Assembly: GCF_964199755.1 (NCBI RefSeq)
Contig: NC_133930.1
Location: forward strand, 27,114,071 to 27,178,070
DNA length: 64,000 nucleotides
From: Larus michahellis
Lineage: Eukaryota; Chordata; Aves; Charadriiformes; Laridae
Direction: 5' to 3'
The position numbers and the translations under genes were made by a program. The notes under the pieces were generated by a model. That model searched no databases and was not told where the DNA came from. It saw nothing but the letters and a program-made list of their open reading frames with translations. Position 1 is the first letter of the stretch. The number at the start of each line of letters is the position of its first letter. This document shows, in pieces, positions 1 through 11,909 of this stretch.

Positions 1-1123
1 TCAGTATTTCTCTAACCTTGATAAACACATAATGAAAGTTTAAAGGCTTGTTGCTGTAAGAGCAGATCTTGACACACAATTATGAGGTGAACAAATGTAC
101 TCTGAAACTTCAAGATGACCAGTGAATATTAAAGACATTTCCAATGAATAATAAAAATATTTATAGAACAAATTATTCATTGATACTGGAAAATTATAGT
201 ACTACTTCTCACACGTAGCAATATATCAATAATAAGTGAGAACTAAACAGATTTTGAGCAGTGTTATTTTACTTCAGAGGTCATTAAGATCAGTGTATAA
301 GGACTCCACAGGCACTATGTTCACAGACTCTGCAGTAACCACCTGAATAAAACTCTGGGGAACTCAGAACTCATCAAAGCCCATGAGCTGATGCACCTTT
401 CTGTGCACTGTGCATCAGACATCACATATGCAAAGGTTAAAAAAAAACCCACCCAAGTTTTAAATTACATTCAACTAAAGTTATAGCCAATGTCTTAGAG
501 GGCTGGTTAATGCCACAGGCAAAACTTGTTAGTAAAATCTTTAGTGATAAGTGCATCTTCCAAAAAGGCAACATAATAAATTAAACGGACAAAATAAAAC
601 CTCAACCTTTTCTCCTCTTTTTTTTTTTTTTTTTAAACAAGGAGGAAAATTTGACTGTGTCATGGTTTCTCTATCAGTTTTGTTGAAATTCTTAGGTACC
701 ACAACATTTGTTCACATGTACTTCATCTTTCTGAAACTGATTAGATAGGATTCACTGCTCAACTTTTAATGTCAAAATGAAATAAATTTAAATATTTTCA
801 ATCCAAATCACAAGAGAAAAATATAACTAAAAAAATCCAAATCAGACTGAACCTTTAATACTTTACCCCATCAAACAACAAATTAAATACCTATCATGAA
901 ACCAAGATCCTCACCAAGCTCAAACCCATTCTGAAATACTCACATCTATATATGCTTTTTTCAACAGAAGTGAGAATAAAACCAAATAACATCAAAATTA
1001 GTAATTAGCTTACTTTGTTTATGTGAAGATATTGAGGCTTCATGAAAATAAATACATCTTGGCATAACTTTATTGAAGTCAGGAGACTTGTGCCATGTAC
1101 TAGTTTAAGAGCTACAAAAGATC

Positions 1124-1183
1124 TGTTTGTTGGTTTGTTTGTTTTGTTGTTTGGTGGTTTTTTTAAACAAACAAACAAACAAA
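1124..1183. repeat. Inverted TTTG/CAAA microsatellite
   Basis: About 40 bp of GTTT-type repeats are followed directly by AAACAAACAAACAAACAAA, so the two halves are complementary and could fold into a hairpin. Confidence 0.8.
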
Positions 1184-1636
1184 TGGATTTTGGATATCCT
1201 AAGTATTTCTCCTGGTACTAACTAAAATTACTTCTGTTAAAGCGACATATGATTTCTTTTCTCCCTAATTTTTTGCTCTTTATTTCCAGTCCCTTTTTTT
1301 AAAAAGAATATATGAATCTGCATTTAGAATTCACTAATGCTCTTTGCTTCTCTCTCCAGTAATTATCATTTGAAATTATGATTATGCATTGTATGAAATT
1401 ATTATCTCCATGTTTCCTATGTACTTGCAGCTTCCTAGTCATTAGATTATGCTCTATGATTTTGAAGTTTTTACGAATAAGGATCAAGTGGTATCACTAG
1501 CTGACTAAACAGTTTTGCAAATCCCTATCAGCATCACTACTGACTTCATTAAAATGTAAAGATGGATGAATGCGATGTTTTTTCATCTCCTTGCCAAATG
1601 CACCAATATTTTGTTTAATTTATGTTCAAAAACACA

Positions 1637-1707
1637 TCAGAAGAGTTTAATGTTTAAACTTGTGTTTAAACTTCTGACTTACGTCAGAAGAGTTTAATGT
1701 TTAAACT
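1637..1707. repeat. 24-bp direct repeat with inverted partial copy between
   Basis: A 24-bp motif beginning TCAGAAGAGTTTAATG occurs at 1637-1660 and again at 1684-1707. The intervening TGTTTAAACTTCTGAC is a partial reverse complement of it. Confidence 0.85.
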
Positions 1708-1794
1708 ACCACTTTCCATATTGTCTAGAACCAACGTATTTGACAGACTCTAAAACAAAGTACACTGACTATTAGTTAGCACTTTCAGACTTAC

Positions 1795-1926
1795 CTCTTT
1801 GCTCACTTTGCCGTATTTTTCAAAGTTCAATGGTACTATAGTTAGATGTGGACATAGCTTTTTAGCAATAAATCCAGGCATGGCTGCACGTACACCAAAT
1901 CTCCTAGCGTGGTAATTTGATGTAGA
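1795..1926 (-). CDS. POLK: POLK coding exon 5 (44 codons)
   Basis: The minus strand reads [20 protein letters not shown] followed by [20 protein letters not shown] and VSKE. It is bordered by an AG acceptor at 1927-1928 and a GTAAG donor at 1794-1790. This is the start of the fingers/palm segment that holds the templating base in kappa. Differences from human are conservative (for example KLCPHLT for RLCPQLI). It is the last POLK exon in the window. Confidence 0.96.
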
Positions 1927-4900
1927 CTTAGAAGAGATTAAATAAGTTTAGTGCTCAGTAATCAAGTTTTTCTTGAAGTTTAGTGTTAAATAATCGATTT
2001 CTAATCACATATCTCCAAGCAGAAAAGACTGACAAGGCTTAGAGTTTATCCTCTCCCCTGCCCGGCCTTTCAACCTGTTTACATCCTTTAAACTTTCATC
2101 AGAACACTTTTTACTGAAAACTAAAATCGAGCTTACATGGTCTAGTCTAAGAACAGATGTTTCCTCTATTATTTTTGTTATTTTTTTTCCACAGTGATAA
2201 AAATTCTCTCTGTAACAGTGTCATAGTACGTTATGATTGTGTGGTTTATTAGACTTCAGATTCATGTAATTGATTGCTGAATTAGCGTGACATTTGACCT
2301 TACCAACATACTCATTGATCCCACTGCTATAGGCTTTTCCTTCAGCTCTGGATTGTCTCTCATTTCTACAGCTGCATAGAACGCATCCATGTCAATGTGT
2401 ACAATCGTATTGCTAAGGTTACGGCTTTGTTCCAGTTCTATCACAAGTTTGTCCACCTGAACAGAATAAACCAATAATTGAAAAACTATTAACCTGGCAG
2501 AAGCGCAACAGTACAGATAATCCTAAAAACTCAAATGCATCTAGCATATAATTAAAAAACAAACCAAACAACGCTGAACCAGCACCAAAGAACCACAACC
2601 AACCTTCTCATGAAGCTTGCTCTCAGAGAGAACGCTGCTGCAGCAAATGGTGCAAAAAAGACCCCAACCCAACAAACAAACAAACAAAACACCGATGTGG
2701 AAAAAAAAGATACATCATCTGATTCAGATAGAAACTTTGTAAGACCATTGAATATGCAGCTTTAGGTACTATGATACAGGTTATTTAAAAAAATTCTGAA
2801 AATTTTCTAGCAGAAAAAAATTCTGCTATTACAGAATTTCCAACACTCCTAAATTAAGCTATCACACTTCAGAGAATTGGCCTAAACAGGTAAAGAGAAT
2901 ACCAACAGCCCATAGCTTGTCTTGTCACAAATAAGGTCTCAACCAACCAGGTTTGTTTACTGCTAGGTAAGCTACTGTTAATCCCTTCATAAAATTCCTC
3001 AACATTTGTTACAGGAATCCATATCCTGTAAGACTGTATTGCTACCAAAAAGGCAAGGTGACTTTTAAAGAAAAGCACATACATAGAAAGTGTGTTTCAC
3101 TCCTAGAGTTAAAGATGTATTTCTGAATTAGAAAATTCAGAAATTCAAAACAGTTGTTTTTGATCTTTAAGATCAAAGATGATCTTTAAGGTCCCTTCCA
3201 ACATAAACCATTTTATGATTCTATGCAATGTATTTCTAACATGATACTTACTGATCAGCTAATATATGCATCTAAAGAATGAAACAAAATTACATTAAAC
3301 CAGTCAGAAATACAAAAAGATAACTATAAATAATAACTATTCAGCAAAAGCAACTGATACAAGCAATATGTCAAAACAAAATCCAAAACTCCTGCTTCAA
3401 CAGCTCCGTGGTGTTGTGAGGCAGAAGCCAAGCACACAGACCCCTCCATTAAATACTTTAATTCTACTTAATTTGCTTGCATTCTTTTACCAAACCACTT
3501 GCAGATCATGTGCTTGTTTCTGAAGTATCTTTCAATTATGAATGAGGTATGAACTATGAATATCACCAGAAAGCATGAGTGCATTATTTGACAAGTGATT
3601 TTTAAGGTCTGCTGATTAAAGATGACTATGTTGGCAGTACCACATATCATTCCAGGTACATTCTAACCACACTAATGACTATGCTAACCTCTATTTACAC
3701 AACAAAAGGTTACTACTGCTAGAAAAAAACCAACAGACAGGCATAGCAGAGCTCAAGAAATGCAAGTAGCGAAAAGGAACAGAAGTTTCACATTGCTTGC
3801 AAGCACAAGGACTCACACACACATTCATAACATCAAGGTACCATTACAGAGCTGCCTCTAGATTGATTGCAATGTGTTTATGGTCCTGGAGAGAAATGTT
3901 TACATGCAATTTGCATGGTTTCTTGAAGACTTTTTCCCCCTCAACAGAGCTGCTTAATAAAAAACATTAAAACTTTATCCAAAAAAAAATCTTTGAAGCT
4001 GAAGGCACTTGAACCAAGCAAGTGGCTATGCATGTTCTAACTAAATTGCTGAGTAATGATTTACAAAGTCTTTTCTCTGTTTTGTTCCAAGTTGATTTGA
4101 GGGATGAAAGGCTAGAATGGGGCCTCAAACAAAGCTATTCCATACAGAAGAGCAGAATATGCTCCTTGAGGCTGAGAAAACTGCTTTAGACAAATTAAAA
4201 GCACAAGGGAAAAGCCGTTCAAAGAGGAACCAAAAGAAAAAGTGGGGAATTTACATTATTTTCATTACACTACTAATTCAGAAAGGGTTCAAGTCATAGT
4301 ATAATCATGAAAAACATCTTTATTTTAAACTACACTTTGCAGATAATTTTTACGTTACACTCAAATTCAAATTTGCTTAATTAATTAATACTGTCAATTG
4401 CTCCTCTAGTTACGTAACTTCTGTATTTCAATTTATCACATTTATAACAAATTTCTTTTTGCTTTTTCTCAGCACAGGAAGGACATGGACCTGTTGGAAC
4501 GGGTCCAGAGGAGGGCCACCAAGATGACCAGAGGGCTGGAGCACCTCTGCTACGAGGACAGGTGAGAGTTGGAGCTGTTCAGCCTGGAGAAGAGAAGGCT
4601 CTGAAGAGACCTTATAGCGGCCTTCCAGTACCTAAAGGGGGCCTACAGGAAAGATGGGGAGGGACTCTTGATCAGGGAATGTAGCAATAGGATGAGAGGT
4701 AATGGTTTTAAACTGAAAGAGAGGAGACTTAGATTAGGTATTAGGAAGAAATTCTTTACTGTGAGGGTGAGGCACTGGAACCAGTTGTCCAGAGAAGTTG
4801 TGGATGCCCCATCCCTGGAAATATTCAAGGCCAGGCTGGATGGGGCTTTGAGCCCCTGGTCTCGTGGGAGGTGTTCCTGCCCGTGGCAGGGGGGTTGGAA

Positions 4901-7900
4901 CTAGATGATCTTTAAGGTCCCTTCCAACCTAAACCATTTTATGATTCTATGAAATGTATTTCTAACATGATACTTACTGATCAGCTAATATATGCATCTA
5001 AAGAATGAAACAAAATTACATGAAACTAATCAGAAATACAAAAAGATAACTGTTCAGCAAAAGCAACTGATACAAGTAATATGCCAAAACAAAACGCACA
5101 CAGATGTGCTCAGAGAATTCAGGGGACCTACAAATGTTTCCTTAGTAAGATAAGGAAAGTTATGGAATAATTCCTTAGAGGCAAGCCAGGCTGACAAGTT
5201 TTTAAAAGCTGCTTCCAATTTTCTTTTGAAGATAAAAAAAGAGCTACTAAGTTGGGGGGTTTTACTTCTAGGCTAGATTTAAAAAAAGCATCTAAAAAGT
5301 TCAAATTGTAATTGAAAATTTAATTTTGCTTACAGTGACTTTTAGACAACTTAAAGAGTAACCTCTCATTTTTTCTTATCCCATGACACAAAATAAAAGT
5401 TTTCCATCTTCATTTCTTTTGTCAAAGTAAGACAGAAAAGGTTATTCAAAATCTCTTTTATATTTATAAAAGCATCTGGTAAGGTGAAGTGACAACAAAC
5501 AGTGATGCTATTTTAAGACAATAGTAACTATTTACAGAATAAACATCTGGGATAAAACCCACATGGGTAAAACCAGCAAGCATTAGCAGCTGGATACTTT
5601 TAAAAATATTATTAAGTACTGCTGAATTTCAAGCAATTCCACTCTAGGTTGTTAGGATAACCTAACTCTGTTGCAGAAAAGTTTTCAAAAATTAAGAATT
5701 ATATTATACTGTACAGTATATAATTTCCCTTAAAAGATTACAATGACATTCATTAGGAAAACTTCAAACTACCTTTCACATTTAAGATTATTAAAAAACA
5801 AACAAACCAACCCCCAAAGAAATACTTGTAAATGGAAATGGTAGTTTTGAGAAGATTCACAAGTACTTCCTAATCTCCAATATTTCCAAAATCAATGGTG
5901 GTATGTGCTCTTCTGCAAAGAAGACCTTCTAAGGAAAACTATAAAAATATGAGAAATACCCTTACAAATTCCTTGGCATACACACACTCTAGCAATGAGA
6001 AACACAGCACTATGTTGCAGATTCTACATTTTATTTATATTACCGTTTCCACCATGTGACCAGGATATTGTCCAACAAATCCAGTAAGTGGAGATTTTGT
6101 TTGTTTGTTTGATTTTACATTATAGCACTCAGATCAACTGCCAGCTTAGGAAGCTGTAGCTGAGCATCTATAACCATCCTACCAACTGGCTTTGATCGGC
6201 AGATGAGAAATTACAGCATTCATAGCAAGTAGATATATGGATACCTTTGTAATTCTGGAGTACCTGTAACTTACAACTTTTAAGGGAACAAATTCTCTTA
6301 TGGTATATCAGAAGGTAGTACTAAAAAGAAGAGTTAAAGAACTCAATAGACAACAACAATAAAGAAGAAAACAAGATAATGAGTTGACTATATCTGTATC
6401 TGAAGACCTAGATAAGCTGATTAAACAATACACAGCACGTATTAAGAAAACCAAATAGGACAAACAAGACCTGCGAAGTTAAAGGTGGAGATAATGGCCT
6501 GAGGTGGGTAAGTGACAGGAAAAGGGGGAGGCATTTAGGATATCAGACACAGACAGATAAAGACTGGCTGGGCCAAGAGACTGGGGACTTCAGTGGAGAC
6601 TCTGGGGGCATAGATAAGGACTGCTTTTGAAAGCGGAGTGATGGTAATCTGGGGATGTTGGACAAGAAAAGGAAAATTCAGGATAGGATAAATTAAAAGA
6701 AAGAAGAGGAGAGAACAAAAGAGTCAGAACCTGTGACGAAGAAATGAGGGCAACAACAATCATGAACTAGGGCTTATCTGCATATGGAACCTAAATCCAA
6801 AATTTTCAGATTTTTTATAGCAGCAAAAATCTAAAATTAGCCAGCAAAAAAATGTGCATGTTATCGCACTCTAATGACAGTTTTCATGCAGTATGGCAGC
6901 TGACTTAACAGTTACTCCACTGGAAACAAAGTGGACTGCTATTTGAGCAAGTGCCATAAAGATTTCAAACATGGGGTTTGAAACTCAGGTCCCAGTAAGA
7001 TCCAGGTGAAGGAATTTCTCTCTTTTTTTAAGCTTCTTTTTTCTTCTATAGAAAGCAATTTTCATACAAAACATTAAAAGAAAATAACATTATGTTGCAA
7101 GATTAAAGGCTCAAGTTCAGAGAAACACAGCATAAGGACTGTCAAAGCAATTCAAATTTATTAGCTTTCACTATATATTCTTTAATTACATAACCATTTA
7201 CTAATTTTATAGGATCTTTGTCATTCATGTCATTCAATTTATAAGAAAGACTGTTCTCGGTAAAATGAGAAGTTCTGTGGTGAAAGAAGGATGAAAATGG
7301 AAGTATTTTTCATAATTAAATGACTTAAAAGCTAGCCCAGAAAACTAAAAAAAAAAAAAAATCCAAAAAAAACAGTGACATGACTGATCCATGTTAAAGA
7401 TGAACCAAAACATATGGGTTTTGGCGTATAGGTTGAGGCATATAGGTTTACAACAGACTTTTCAGAGGTACTCAGTAATTGCAAGCTTTTCTGGGCACAA
7501 GTTTGACGCACTGGCATCTAATTTACAGAAGTGATTTGCAAACCTGCCATGAACAAAAAAAGATTGTACACCAAAGCTTGGGACCTATAATCCTCACAAT
7601 AGCACTTAAAATTAATGGATGTGTTTAATCTTCGTGTGCTTTGGCTCCTCATCTACAAACCAAAAATACCGTGCTACTTTGCTGCAGTATTGCAAGAATA
7701 ATTTAAAGAATTCACACTATGTGGTGCACAACACAGAAAAGCCTACAAGGAAGTCAGTAATACGGCATTCAAAGCTGGATTAGACTGGTGTACAACAAAT
7801 AAAGCTTGGGGCCACACATTCAACAATGAGGACAACAGTAAATATTGAATAATTGCCCACTCAGTGAACACTGTCTGCACTATGCACTGAATGAAGCAGG

Positions 7901-10900
7901 AATCCTTTTAGGGAAAAATAGCGAGCAATCATGTAATTAAAGACTGAATCACAGTACAAATGAAAATGGAAAGGAATTAAGCTTCTACAAGCAATTTCAA
8001 TTCTGTTGCGCCTAAGAATGTTTAGTGTACAACCTCTGTGCCATTGTTTTCTTTTAACAAACTTTCATACACAGTAATACTTTGGATACTATTATCTATC
8101 ATTAGCATTTAAGAAGAGAAATAGCCCCTTCGTCTCTCTAGTTCAGGACACTTATATTTCTTGTCACTGCTTGCCATGATGTTTTTTTTTTTTATCAATT
8201 GGCATAAATAAGTAAATAAGGAATGAATTATATCCAGAAGAATTGACAACTGTGATCCCCCTCATCCCATTGTAGGCCATTGAACACAAATACACATGTA
8301 TTATAGAAACAGAAAGTAAACTCAAGATTGATATGATACTTATTAACAAGGTAATTAATATAACTTTTACATAAACCATAATGACATCCCTTTAAACTGA
8401 TTAGACTTAAAAGAACAGGAATTGCTTCACTTCATTTTAGTAATTTAGGGAACATTTCAGAGTAATTTTACAATCTATTCTTCTAGCAAGTTTTTCTTAA
8501 GATTAAATCATCAAAACATCGTGCACTTTTACTTGCGTGACAAACATCAAAATGGTAGGTAACACTGTGCTTATCACCAGAATTTAATGCAATAAACTAG
8601 AACACACCAAAATGTTTATCATTTGCCATTTACTCCAAAAAGCCTTTACAAGATTAGTACCTGCAACTGTGCTTTCAAGAGCTGTTGTGTTGTAATTTTT
8701 TCTTTTAGCTGCATCATTCTTTCAATTCGTTGGTTAACTTGTTGATCTTTTTTAAGTTCATTTTCATAAAATCTAGAACCCTGGAAGAAAATTGCAAAAA
8801 CACTAAGGTTTATATTCATCTTTTCCTATGAACCACCTCATTTGATCTTTAAATACAGAAAATGTAAAACACAGTAACAGTTTCTAATGCATACGTTGGA
8901 TTTTCACAGAAATGATACACAAAAGTGATGAGTGCTGCTTTACACCTCTCTCCTCAAATGACATGAATATGTTTCTCCTTTTCAGATCCCCTATACTCAG
9001 AGGAGTATAAGGAACTATTGAGAGAACTTGCTATGTTTACTTATTCTAACACCTGACAACAAAAATTCCAAAAAAGTAGATAAAAGTCAAATTATTCTTT
9101 GCAATACCTCCAAGACAAGGAGTATAACACTCAAAAAAAAATTATTTAAGCATTTTGCCATTTTCCATTTACTAGATGGAAATAAATAATGACATTGTAA
9201 AAGTCAAATCCACTTATAATGTTGAGTATTTCATTGACCATTTGATGTTGAAGTACACTGCAGAATTAGAAGCTATTTGGAAGAGGATAATGAAAAGCAA
9301 ATGGGTATAAAAAAGCTCTCTTGCTCTCAAGTATGTAATTGCTCCTTCAAGAAAAGGAATGAATAAAAGGAGATGTAATGAAAACATAAAAGGACAACAA
9401 TCACGTAGAGAATGTATAATGTGACTTCCCTTCCTGACTCATAACAAAGAAAAGAAGGCATACAATGAAATAGCAAAGAGGAAAATTCAAAACGAGGAAA
9501 TAAAATATCTTTTTTGCAACATCTGCTTAGCTTAGAAGAGAAGTAATATTTGCAGGAAGAGGTAATGTCTTTTATTGAATCACCTGGTAAGATGTGATAA
9601 AATGAACAAATTTTTAGCTCAAAGCCTCTGACTACCAAACTGTCACTGAGACCAAGAATTCAGCCATAGTCAAATAAGAATCAGGCATTTACATAAAAAG
9701 CAAAAATATACTCTTTTATAATAATGATAAAAAGGATGAACAGCAAGACTGTAATGTGTCACATCTCGTTGCTTAGAAGAAATCTCTAATCAGAAGAAAT
9801 CAGGGTGTGTTTTCTTTCAATACCAGACATGCATTTCATCTTTTCTCCCCTCTGCAATCAAACATGACTTGTTCAGACTCATTGAAAGAAGTATCAAAAT
9901 GTTAGTGTGGGAAGCAACACAGTACTTAAGATTGTTATTAAGCTGTAGATTTTTTTGTGTCTCTTGCAGTATTTCACAGTTGAAATGCTACAAAATCTTG
10001 CTGTAATACAATTGTGGGTAGTGTTTGTAGGTGTAATTTTGAAAACTAATGAAAATCTTAAGAAAAAGAATCAATGCTTCTTTTCAGATTTCTTGAGCTA
10101 TATCTGGTATTTATATTCTCTTGCCTTTTTTTATAGAAATATATTCTAATACATAGATGTCTGTATATCAGTTTTCAAAGCCTATTTTACAGTTCATTCT
10201 ATTTCATACCACAAAATGAAACCGTAACTGTTCTCATGAAATAATTTATCCAAATATCATTAGTGATATGTCTGACAAAGAGTAAGTAGAAGAAACATCT
10301 AACCAATAAGGGGCTTGATAGCATATGAAGTATCATCAAAGTGAATGTGCAAATAAAATAAAGTTTGCCAAATAAAAGCAGTATGTACTATGTTCTCTGC
10401 TTTCCCTGTCCCCAGCTCCTGCAGTTTACCACAGAGCAATAGCAGTCAACACAGAATTCATCAGCAAAACATCAAGCACATAAACTAGGGCCATAGAGAC
10501 ACCAAATGAAACATACGTTTGAGCAAGGAAGAGTAAGAAAACCCAGTGCTGCTCAAATAAAGCATTATCCCCATATAGTGCCATGTGAAGACTTTCCAAT
10601 AACAAGTAAGAGGACTAATATTTTGATGCTTTGTAGATTTGTGGCTCTACGGATCTTTTGCTATAAAGCTGCACACTACTGGAGCCTCTCTTGAATACTA
10701 AGAAGACAGTTAAGAAGACAAGCACTAAGCACAAAGAAACTCTACTGAAAGTACTAGAAACACCTGATTACATCAAATTCATCACTTACAGGAAGGTGAC
10801 TAATAGAGGTAGATCTGCTTGGGTGATTAATGATGGGGCAGGCAAAACAAATGGAAAAAGGGAAAATAAAAGGCCTAAGGAAGCTGAAATCTTCACAATT

Positions 10901-11868
10901 ACCTCTGGACAATGCTGTGATATTTATATACTGCTTCAGGCAAGAAGGAAGCACCTAAGGATGTACTCAGTTGTGCTGCTGCATGTCCCTGTGGAAGAAT
11001 CCAACAGTACTCTATGGTACTCTAAGCTACAGTCCCTCCTCTTCCTCCCCACACATGCATGCATTTGTCTTAGAAGATGCCCTCCACTTACACAAGTGAG
11101 GGATAAAATTTGGGGGACGGAGGAAGAGGGCCTTATCACAGAATCACAGTATGGTAGGGGTTGGAAGAGACCTTTGCAGATCAGCTAGTCCAACTCCCCT
11201 GCCAAAGCAAGTTCACCTAATGCAGGCTGGACAGTAACGCATCCAGGCAGGTTTTGAGTATCTCTAGAGGAGACTCCACCACCTCTCTGGGCAGCCTGCT
11301 CCAGTGCTCTGTCACCCTCAAAGGAAAGAAGTTTTTTCTCATGTTGAGATGGAATTTCCTGTGTTCCAGCTTGTCTCCGTTGCCCCTTGTCCTGTCCCCA
11401 GGCACCACTAAGAGTCTAACCTCATCCTCTTGACACCCACCCTTTAGATATTTATAAACATTGTTGAGATCCCCTCTCAGCCTTTCCTTGTAAGAGAGAT
11501 GCTCCATTCCCTTGATCATCTTTGTAGTCCTACACTGGACTCTCTCCAGTAGTCCCCTGTCCTTGAACTGGAGGGCCCAGAGCTGGACACAGTACTCCAG
11601 ATGTGGCCTCACCACAGCACAGCAGAATGGGAGGATGACCTCCCTCGACGTGCTGGCCATGCTCTTTTTAATGCACCACAATGATACTGGACAACAGATA
11701 ACGCACCACAAAAAGAGTAATCAAACCAACCTTGGTAGCTTCCATGATGATTTTATTGATTTTCTCTTTATCCAAACCTTGCATTCCAGCTTTATTATCA
11801 TTGAGGCCCATTCTAAGTAGAAGTCCATCATTGCAAGAACTGTTACCAACTTTTTTCATGTCATCCAT
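1795..11868 (-). CDS. POLK: DNA polymerase kappa, N-terminal part (4 coding exons, 3' end outside window)
   Basis: Y-family translesion DNA polymerase of the nucleus, which bypasses bulky minor-groove guanine adducts and extends mismatched ends. The coding sequence joins 11868-11731, 8780-8661, 2456-2304 and 1926-1795, all phase 0 with GT/AG borders, giving 181 codons. Residues 1 to about 75 are the N-clasp typical of kappa (contains [20 protein letters not shown]). Residues 105-118 read [15 protein letters not shown]108 is the first metal-binding aspartate (D107 in human numbering) and Y113 is the steric gate. The fingers start with [19 protein letters not shown]. The second catalytic pair (human D198/E199) would lie in the next exon, left of the window. 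The start ATG has A at -3 and G at +4. The bird protein is one residue longer than human before the clasp. The gene is head-to-head with CERT1. Exon peptides were seen directly; identity rests on family knowledge. Confidence 0.97.
1927..2303 (-). other. POLK: POLK intron 4
   Basis: Short 377-bp intron between the exons ending SMSML and beginning STSNY. Pyrimidine-rich and AT-rich; no repeat or RNA gene seen in it. Confidence 0.92.
2304..2456 (-). CDS. POLK: POLK coding exon 4 (51 codons, first catalytic motif)
   Basis: The minus strand encodes [20 protein letters not shown] and then [20 protein letters not shown], ending GSMSML. CAG acceptor at 2459-2457 and GTAAG donor at 2303-2299. It carries the first metal-binding aspartate of the palm domain and the steric-gate tyrosine. 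Reading straight through the donor gives nonsense (VRSNVT), which confirms the exon end. Confidence 0.97.
3177..3381 (+). repeat. Direct repeat copy 1: CR1 tail plus downstream flank
   Basis: Begins with about 50 bp of CR1 3' tail and continues through about 150 bp of non-CR1 sequence. The same two parts, in the same order and joined at the same base, occur at 4903-5095. A 10-15 bp insertion distinguishes this copy near 3325. Similarity ends abruptly after the shared CAAAACAAAA. Confidence 0.92.
4473..4952 (+). mobile_element. CR1 LINE, 5'-truncated 3' fragment
   Basis: 480 bp in plus orientation covering the end of CR1 ORF2 and the 3' UTR. It starts near GGACATGGACCTGTTGGAAC and ends with the CR1 tail TTTATGATTCTATG. 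The reading frame is broken by an early TGA at about 4561. The open stretch 4668-4904 encodes the typical C-terminal peptide ([20 protein letters not shown]). Inserted antisense to POLK. Well-kept similarity suggests a fairly young copy. Confidence 0.95.
4903..5095 (+). repeat. Direct repeat copy 2: CR1 tail plus downstream flank
   Basis: Matches 3177-3381 from AGATGATCTTTAAGG through AATATGCCAAAACAAAA with few substitutions. Here the CR1 part belongs to the longer element at 4473-4952, so this looks like the source copy. The offset between copies is 1726 bp. Confidence 0.92.
6470..6745 (+). repeat. Purine-rich stretch
   Basis: About 275 bp with G+A strongly over-represented on the plus strand (for example AGGAAAAGGGGGAGGC, AAAGAAAGAAGAGGAGAGA), inside an otherwise balanced AT-rich intron. 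No open frame or known repeat recognised. It could be a decayed element. Confidence 0.45.
8661..8780 (-). CDS. POLK: POLK coding exon 3 (40 codons, N-clasp helix)
   Basis: The minus strand encodes [20 protein letters not shown] and then [20 protein letters not shown]. It is flanked by a TTCCAG acceptor at 8786-8781 and a GTAC donor at 8660-8657. It fits exactly between the exon ending EATK and the exon beginning VDKLV, in phase 0. The peptide is the charged helix of the kappa N-clasp. The exon is too short and lacks a start codon, so it must be found by homology. Confidence 0.96.
8781..11730 (-). other. POLK: POLK intron 2
   Basis: 3-kb intron. A CR1 copy in the same orientation as POLK occupies about 11135-11695. 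A 165-codon open frame at 10691-11188 on the plus strand runs into the CR1 tail and is judged fortuitous. Otherwise plain AT-rich sequence. Confidence 0.9.
11135..11695 (-). mobile_element. CR1 LINE, 5'-truncated 3' fragment
   Basis: The plus strand reads the complement of the CR1 end (TCACAGAATCACAGTATGG, then GGGGTTGGAAGAGACC) followed by antisense ORF2. The minus strand encodes [20 protein letters not shown] and, after frameshifts, [20 protein letters not shown]. It is sense to POLK, and its truncated 5' end lies about 36 bp from the exon 2 donor. Several frame breaks show it is dead. Confidence 0.95.
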
Positions 11869-11909
11869 AGTACTTCTTGAAAACAAGTACCTCTTTTAGG
11901 ACTTAATAC
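11731..11909 (-). CDS. POLK: POLK exon 2 with start codon (coding 11868-11731)
   Basis: The acceptor CAG is at 11912-11910, giving 41 nt of 5' UTR. The ATG is at 11868-11866, followed by 46 codons ending [11 protein letters not shown] and the donor GTTGG at 11730. The AGTACTATGG context is strong (A at -3, G at +4). No in-frame ATG precedes it in the exon. A CR1 copy begins about 36 bp beyond the donor, inside intron 2. Confidence 0.95.

Larger units (their letters stand above)
1..1794 (-). other. POLK: POLK intron 5 (partial)
   Basis: AT-rich intron with no exon recognised. It holds a T run at 619-634, an inverted TTTG/AAAC microsatellite at about 1124-1183, and a duplicated 24-bp motif with an inverted partial copy at 1637-1707. 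Confidence 0.85.
2457..8660 (-). other. POLK: POLK intron 3
   Basis: 6.2-kb AT-rich intron. It contains a CR1 3' fragment at 4473-4952 and a duplicated block (3177-3381 and 4903-5095). A purine-rich stretch lies at about 6470-6745, with short A and T runs elsewhere. No exon or RNA gene recognised in the rest. Confidence 0.9.

Noticed and set aside
4117..4299. 60-codon Lys-rich frame ([14 protein letters not shown]) upstream of a CR1
   Set aside because: Short, unrecognised, no promoter or splice context. Lys-rich by A-rich composition.
10691..11188. 165-codon open frame on the plus strand in POLK intron 2
   Set aside because: It starts with TTG, has no known motif, and its last 18 codons are the complement of a CR1 tail. 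Probably chance.
11868..11886. Six-codon N-terminal extension (MFSRST) of the POLK start
   Set aside because: The upstream codon is TTG, not ATG. The MDDMKK ATG has strong context and matches the position of the human start.
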